DNA from: Rhytidiadelphus loreus
Taxonomy: Eukaryota; Streptophyta; Bryopsida; Hypnales; Hylocomiaceae
Reading direction: 5' to 3'
NCBI GenBank assembly: GCA_947034895.1
Contig: OX344761.1
Location: 26,362,863-26,426,862, forward strand
Length of the DNA: 64,000 nt
Part shown: piece by piece, positions 57,970 to 64,000 of the stretch
Layout of the letters: each line of letters begins with the position of its first letter
Numbering within the stretch: the stretch's first letter is position 1
The notes under the pieces: generated by a model
What the model was told of the DNA's origin: nothing
The model's input: only the letters and a program-made list of their open reading frames with translations
Databases searched by the model: none
Made by a program: the position numbers and the translations under genes

Positions 57970-58635
57970 GTCCAAAAAATGTCAAGAGTTTTTATGACAA
58001 TCTAGCATGCTTGTATTAAAAATATAATTTCTTTCTACATCAAATATGGAACATAGACAAAAGTGGAGCACAAGCAGGGAAGGAAGGAAGCAAAGTGCTA
58101 GCAAGAAGAGGAAAAAGGATAGTGTATTCTTACATTGCAAATGAAAGAATCTCTTACAATACTATTCTCAATGAATGTTGGAAGTAAAACAATATCCAAC
58201 TTCTACATATTCAAAGGCATTCATGAAATGAGGGATTATTTAAATATTTGTGAAACTAATGCAACAATGGGGATGCAACCTAATGCTTGGATGGTATATT
58301 TTTTATTCTTTAAGTGGATAGATTATTTTATAGCAAACATAGCCAAAAAGAAAAGCATGGACAAAACTAAAAGACACCTAATGATCGTAGATGACTGTAA
58401 TTTATATATGACCTTAGATGTCATTAAAAAGGTAAAAAGAGGTAGGTTTAGATGTTTGTTCATTACCCTCTCACACTTCTCATGTTCTACAATCCTTAGA
58501 TATGGTTGTTTGTAAATCCTTTAAGGATTCTTTCAAGACCTATAGGGACATTTGGACCCTGGGTACGCAACTCCCATATTATATGCATGGGTCATTGGCA
58601 TTAAAACAGCTTAAAGGATGGCTTTTGTAAAAATA
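57970..58635 (+). pseudogene. pogo-type (DDE_1, Tc1/mariner) transposase fragment
   Basis: Three plus-strand frames joined in order give a recognisable DDE_1 domain. Near 58020-58170, IWNIDKSGAQAGKEG is the first catalytic Asp region (family pattern N-x-D-E-S/T-G). At 58135-58440, NFYIFKG, MGMQPNAWM and HLMIVDDCN give the second Asp (pattern L-L-D-G-H). After a frameshift near 58470, SHTSHVLQSLDMVVCKSFK and YRDIW match the third acidic region (S-H-x-L-Q-P-L-D). At least two frameshifts and a stop near 58015 make it dead. It lies tail-to-tail with the transposase at 58.8-63.1 kb but is an unrelated superfamily. Confidence 0.75.
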
Positions 58636-58762
58636 AAATGGAATTAAAATGACCAAAATGTTGGTTGAAGACAAAATTAAATTAAATAGCTACAAAAAAA
58701 ATTGGGTTGTACATTTATTATAAAAAAATCTTCTTAGTGTATATGAAGAAAATTTGAAAGAG

Positions 58763-61700
58763 CTATTTTGTTAATCTTGTAGAGCGCCTAATGGGAGTAT
58801 TAGAAGTAGATGTCACAGTAGTATTTGCTAATACTACAAGGTCCTTTCGAGGTCTCCCTCTTTTGGGAGGAGGTGTAGCAATTACAGATGTAGCACACTC
58901 CTCCCTACTTCTAACTCCACTACATGAGCCTCTACGCTTCATCTTACAATCTACATATTTGTCCAATGCATCACGATCCTCTACAGCCAATGTATAAACA
59001 TCATTATTTGCATCAATGACTACTGTGACAAGGCATACAATACTCTCTAAACCAATAAAGTCACATTCAGCTCCTTCATAACCTCCATATGTATACTGCA
59101 ATCCTACAATGTGCTTGTAGTACTTAGGCAAAATACTAATTTTCTCATCAGAAAGTGAAACATTTCGTACATAATCCACTAGAGCTCCTTTTTCTCCAAC
59201 AACCTTGACTATTTTCTGCACCCTACCAATATGTCATATCAACTTCCCTTTCCCTTCATCAAACAAAAGTCCTACATCATCAAACAATCCAATATGTACT
59301 TGGTCATCATCATGCACATAAACATCTAAATCTGTAGTTTTATACTTTACACGCCTCAACCTATCTAAGGGCAACTTCTCAAGAGAGTGTATGTTCAATT
59401 CAAAAATAAACCTCATTTTATATACTTGACCTTTACCTAGTACTTCAATAGTAGAAAAGTGTTTTGAAATGTTTTTTGAACCTTCACTCAACATCCTATT
59501 ATCTAAACCATTTCTTTGCTCAACATGCAACAATGTTGATTGTAAAACTATTGTGGCTTCTCTAAGAGGTCCATCATCAATAATATCATTGCTAATTTTT
59601 TCAGTACAGTTTTCATGTGAATTAGGAGCTAATGACTCATGACTAAGAGAAGGAGGACAAGGGTTAGTCCATTTCCCTGATGTTTGGAGTATTTCCTTCA
59701 TGGTAGCCCTCTCAACTCTATTCTGTGCCATGACAATGCCCTCACACCAAGCCTTTTCAAGATTTTCATCAGTCACTGAAACATAATCACACAAGTTAGA
59801 ACCTGCTACTTGAGCATTTGATAACCACCAAATATTCTTCCTTCGCCGAGATTGAGCAAATGATATTCCATCATCAGAATATTTGATTTGTTCAGTTCTA
59901 CCAATGTGAGAGCATCTTTCAATAGCTTCTCCAAGTGAAAATGTGTGTTTGTTCTTCACTTGTTGCCAAGAAAGGGAAAAAAAATCCTCACAACAATCTA
60001 AACCAATATTACTTAATGGGCATGGCAAATGAGGATAATTATTTCTCATCATTCTAACATAATTAACAGTTGCATGACATGATATGAGGCAGTCAGTGTG
60101 GGTCTCTCTACTCATCCAATTGCCTCTAATGGTATGACCATGCTTTTGATGAAGAATATACTCAATTCCATAATAAAGCATATGAGTGACAAATGAAACA
60201 TGTTTTACCCTCTCATACATTGTTCCACGTCCATAGAAAATCTCTAAAAATGCCAATAACACTTCTAAGTGAATGATTGTGCCCAATACACATTCCTTCT
60301 TGAAAACCCCTTTTACAATTATTCCAGCATGTAATTTTTCTAGACATGCTCTAGCCTTAGGAAATGAAATACATTGTACAGCTAGATAATTTTGTTTGTC
60401 CTTTACATTTATAACTTCATCCAACAAACCATGTTCATCTCTAGAAAACAATTCCATCACCAATTGCAAATGGTTTTTATGAGCCAAAAAACACTACAAG
60501 AGAAAGGGGTGTTTTAAGTATAGTCCTAGAGATAACATTTTAAGTAATGACCTCTTTAGGAGATTTTCAGTAAGAATTTACAAGATATTTGTGTCTTTCT
60601 AGTAAAATTCTCCTAAAGAGGTCATTACTTAAAATGTTATCTCTAGGACTATACTTGAAACACCCCTTTCTCTTGTAGTGAAATGACCCCAAAATATTGT
60701 TCTTCTAGGACTCAACAAAGGATTTCAAAGTTTCTTACCTACATGTATTGGATCTTGTACCATGATTAATGGATGTCCATCAACAACCTCTGACTTCATT
60801 AAAAAGCCATTTGCATTCAGTCCAAATGTACCTTTGTAAATGCTCTCCAACATCAATTTTCTCCTCCTTGCATCACCATCACTTGCATGCCCCCTAAGAA
60901 GACCAACAGCCATCTCCAGATGCTTCTTATGCAAAGCTGCAATGTGCATCCATTGCAACTTAATCTGGGCAGCATCAAACTTGTTGCATGTGGTTAATAT
61001 TCCATAAATCAATCTAGGCATTCCTTTTACCAAGGGATTTGCTACTAATACACGACACATGGTACCAACCTTCAAGCTTGAAAATGCATTAGTAATTGAC
61101 TCAAAGTTAGCAACTGATGGTTTTGGATCAAATGAACATTTATGAGGAGTCTCTAAAGAAGCTTTGGTTCCACAAAAACCATCAATGAAGTCATTACACC
61201 TATTGAGAGTTGCTAGTGCAATACAAGTAGTCTCATCTTCAGAGCATTCAAAAGGAATGGGACCTGAAATTCCAAGTTTCTCTTTACACTTTGTTAGTAT
61301 TGATGACAAATGAATAAATGTCTCTTCATTTAGACCAACTATATACAAAAATCCCTCACTTTTAGTAGTCTTCAATTTATGTTGAAGATATTGATTGGCT
61401 GTTTTTGCTCTAATCAAAGCCAAATTCAACATAAAAACTTGGCCACTATAAACATCAGCTCTCTTCTTCCACTCCCTAGCTGAAGTGATCAATTCTTCAT
61501 GTTGAAGATATTCAAAATGTGTACCATGTTGCATAAATCGTTCTCCTCTAGGGACTACTCCATCATTTGAACGCATACATTTTTTTTCTGAAGTCAACAA
61601 ATTTTGGGATTAAGGAACACATGTTACAAAACATGATGGTACAATCAACATGCCTAAATGTCCCTTTAATGTAAAGAGTTTCATCATTTTTCTTTATACA

Positions 61701-63110
61701 TTGAGAATAATGTGGGTCAAGATACCACAATGTTCCAACATGAAGATCATTTAGTAACAAGCTACAATCTACCACCTCATTCATTATGACTAATGACTTG
61801 TTGTAGAATCCATGACAAAAAAAAATTTCAATGTAACTCAATAACACATCATGTGGAATATCAATGGGATTAGGGATAAAAGATGAAGGATACTTAGCTG
61901 CACCTGATCTAACCCCTTTTGCTAGAGAGGCAACAATGGTAAGTTGGTTACCTCCCCCACCAACAACATCCTTGTTTTTCATTGATTGTATATGTTGTTC
62001 TCCTTTCATGTGAACACCAATTGTGTCACCTTGCCCAAACTTTCCCTTGTAGTCACATATTGTGCATCTCCAATTATTCTCATCAATCATTACAGCCCTT
62101 GAAAAATGACAAAAAAACTTCATTAAAATCATACAATATGAAATGATATAAACTGTCTAAAACTAAGGGAAATGATATAGTTACCTTGTGAAGAATGCTT
62201 CACTATCCAAGATCTCCTCTTCAATTCAGTAAGTTCAGTAGTTGTAGTAGCTTTCAACTTGAACTCAGTCACTCTCCTTTGTTCCAAGAAAGCCATCTCA
62301 TGCTTTGATTTCTCAATGGAAACTCCACGTTTGAGAGATAACTTGGGTTGAAGATGTATCTCAAAGTTAGACAAGTTAAATGACTTTCCTAGATTGATAT
62401 ACATCTCTTTTTGACAAGGATCACACCAAATGACCCAAGTTGACAAACCTTTTTTCACATCCTTTGAAAGGCATGGTGTAAACTTACCAAAGTCACACTC
62501 TGGATACTTCTTCACTAATAATTCCCAATTCTTTTGCAACTTCTTGGGTATGCCAACTACATCAACCTCCAAGCTATCACTAACATCCTTCTTTATAACC
62601 TCAGAGTTAGTATCATCCAAGGAAAATTCTAATTTAACCTTGGAAGAAGGAAATGAAGTACCACTGACATTAAACAGACCATCATTTAGTTTGAGCTTTT
62701 TAGTTACAGGTTCTTTTAGACCTTTTACCTTTATCATCATCTATCAACATAATATCACCATGTGATGAAGGAGCAGTGTTAATAACTAAATTCCGTGTAG
62801 TTTGATGTGGACATGATGGTGAGGTTGATGATAGAGGCTGATGCAGTGACCTGTGGCATCCACATGCACCACATTTCCGAACATTGGCCACATCAAGATA
62901 AAACAATTGACAGCCATCAACCCCACTATTGTGTTTATGTACACAAGCACCACTACTTGGAGGTTTATCAAAAATGGCATGGTAAAAGCTTCTATGACAA
63001 GAGCAACAATCACAAAGCATAGGGTCTTCATCTGAAGGGTCAAATAGCAAACATCCATCTCCATTGCAACCTGTGCGACGCTTGCACTCTAGGAATTTAA
63101 TACCATCCAT
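58763..63110 (-). pseudogene. Transposase with two ZF-HD-like fingers, DDE-like core and AT-hook
   Basis: Start taken at the ATG at 63110; the frame upstream has no ATG and stops soon after the adjacent MITE. Residues 9-41 and 56-90 are ZF-HD-dimer-like fingers (DGC-x-x-F, then C-x2-C-x-C-H-R-S). Next come a WCDPC...H finger (62.4 kb) and, past a probable intron at 62098-62184, CTICDYKG...HMKGEQH. The core has SEDETTCIAL, HASDGDARRRKLM, QDPIHVGKKL and GLDCCEDFF, candidate acidic residues of an RNase-H-like transposase distantly like P/THAP9 types. The C-terminus has RGRPRK (AT-hook-like). Lesions: frameshift near 62.70-62.74, a one-base phase mismatch across the intron, frameshift at an A8 run (61579-61586), TGA at 60725-60727 and 59234-59236, and a MITE at 60492-60680. 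Superfamily uncertain. Confidence 0.75.
60492..60680. mobile_element. CACTA MITE, 189 bp, in transposase coding sequence
   Basis: A nearly perfect palindrome starting CACTACAAGAGAAAGG and ending with its complement. The 3-bp target duplication AAA is at 60489-60491 and 60681-60683. The arms are about 80 bp (CCTAGAGATAACATTTTAAG, TGACCTCTTTAGGAGA) with a small central loop. The host frame continues in phase on both sides, so it landed in an exon. A half copy of the family lies at 3111-3212. Confidence 0.95.
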
Positions 63111-63170
63111 CCTCAATTCTTGGAAACTCAATTCCAAATATGAATGAAATTTATTATGTTCCAAAATAAT

Positions 63171-63753
63171 CCCGGGGAGGACACTCCCTATGTTTTAGCA
63201 AACTACGTGCGGCGGAAAAAGTAAAACAAGTAATACACCTTAAAATTTAATTTCTTTTTCAAAAAAAAAATTATGGATAGATTTTACTACTTTATAAGTT
63301 TATGTTTTGAATTATTGGTATTTTTTTGTGCTAATAGTAATTAGTTATAAATTTTTGAAGAAAAAAGATACACTGTAAAGCTGAAAATAACTTTCACACC
63401 TCTATATTATATAAGAAAAAAAATTTGAAAAATGAAAAAAAAATTATATAGAATAGCTTTCTATTGAAAGTTTATTTTGGTTGAATATTGATGCAATAGT
63501 CATCTTCATGTGAGCTCTATAAATATTTTAGTTGGAGAACATGCCATTTTAGTTCATTTTTCAACCCTTTCTAGACAATATATCTTTTGTTATTTGGAAT
63601 TGAATTTTTTGTCAATAGAAACCTTTAGTCATTGTTAAACAAAGCTCAAAATTTTAGAATGAAATTATAGTTTATTCAAGGTGAATTACATGAATTACTT
63701 TTTCCACCGCCGCACGTAGGTACCCCAAATGTAGTGAGAGTGTCCTCCCCTAG
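63171..63753. mobile_element. hAT-like MITE, about 583 bp
   Basis: Terminal inverted repeats contain GGGGAGGACACTC followed, 15-20 bp inside, by TACGTGCGGCGG on both ends. The flanks AAAATAAT (63163-63170 and 63754-63761) give an 8-bp target duplication (10 bp if CC is included), the size used by hAT and P elements. The interior is AT-rich without a frame and matches 3.2-4.06 kb in inverted order. It sits directly upstream of the transposase pseudogene, and removing it rejoins that gene's 5' flank. Confidence 0.85.
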
Positions 63754-63761
63754 AAAATAAT

Positions 63762-64000
63762 CCAATTTGAAGATGGTCACTAAAAAACATCACACCAATA
63801 ATACCACCACATCTGCATCATCAAAACAAATACATATGAAATTAATAAAACTTCTTTCAAAACCTCTTGATAATAAAATATTACTTTTTGAATTCCAAAC
63901 CATATCAACCTCTACAGCTATAGGCTGAACTTCATTTCCTTTGGGACCAAGGATCAATGATTTGAAAATGACACATTAAATGGATCATATTGCCAAAAAA
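63762..64000. other. Right edge, 5' flank of the transposase, no gene seen
   Basis: Short AT-rich stretch running to the window edge. Reading on minus into the transposase there are stops close to the MITE junction, so no further in-frame exon is visible here. The promoter or another exon could lie beyond the window. Confidence 0.4.

Noticed and set aside
60487..60745. Intron in the transposase, from a GTAAGAAAC donor-like string
   Set aside because: Reading straight through, with the MITE removed, keeps one frame with coherent sequence on both sides; only one TGA interrupts it.

Overview
This window looks like nuclear DNA of a land plant. Three intronless, GC-rich genes lie in very AT-rich, transposon-filled DNA. 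The evidence for a plant is a plant-type heavy-metal-associated (HMA) protein family with promoters and UTRs conserved between copies, Stowaway MITEs starting CTCCCTCC, CACTA and PIF/Harbinger DNA transposons, a plant-type LINE, and two ZF-HD-dimer-like zinc fingers, a domain known from plants. The compact intronless genes and large decayed intergenic spaces would fit a bryophyte, lycophyte, fern or gymnosperm, but the species cannot be fixed from the sequence.

Layout. 0-4.4 kb: AT-rich repeats and fragments, including a truncated CACTA MITE and a relative of the hAT-like MITE found at 63 kb. 4.5-10.3 kb: a dead PIF/Harbinger transposon (transposase on -) split by a 3,087-bp CACTA element with a 3-bp target duplication and by a second insert of about 1.1 kb. 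12.3-13.0 kb: a possible TIR element. 13.3-14.9 kb: HMA gene 1 (-). 15.7-20.2 kb: LINE tails and a LINE 3' end with a zinc-binding reverse-transcriptase tail. 20.2-21.8 kb: a 1.57-kb foldback (two arms of about 0.77 kb), then a 19-bp tandem array. 22.7-46.7 kb: two eroded, collinear copies of an 11-13 kb segment, each ending in an HMA gene on + (gene 2 at 32.6 kb, gene 3 at 45.8 kb). 47-51 kb: three Stowaway-type MITEs and a unique stretch that may be transcribed. 53-58.6 kb: decayed coding DNA, including a recognisable pogo-type DDE transposase fragment. 58.8-63.1 kb: a long transposase pseudogene (-) with two N-terminal ZF-HD-like fingers, two further Cys/His zinc-finger-like motifs, a DDE-like core and an AT-hook-like tail. 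It is broken by frameshifts, two TGA codons and a 189-bp CACTA MITE.

The three HMA genes are the only genes likely to be functional. Each has a TATA-like element, an ordered set of shared upstream boxes, a conserved 5' leader and a conserved 3' UTR that contains a small open frame. They are probably cytosolic or nuclear metal-binding or adaptor proteins. Almost everything else is mobile-element sediment whose nesting can be read from target-site duplications. The most novel item is the ZF-HD/transposase architecture at 58.8-63.1 kb.
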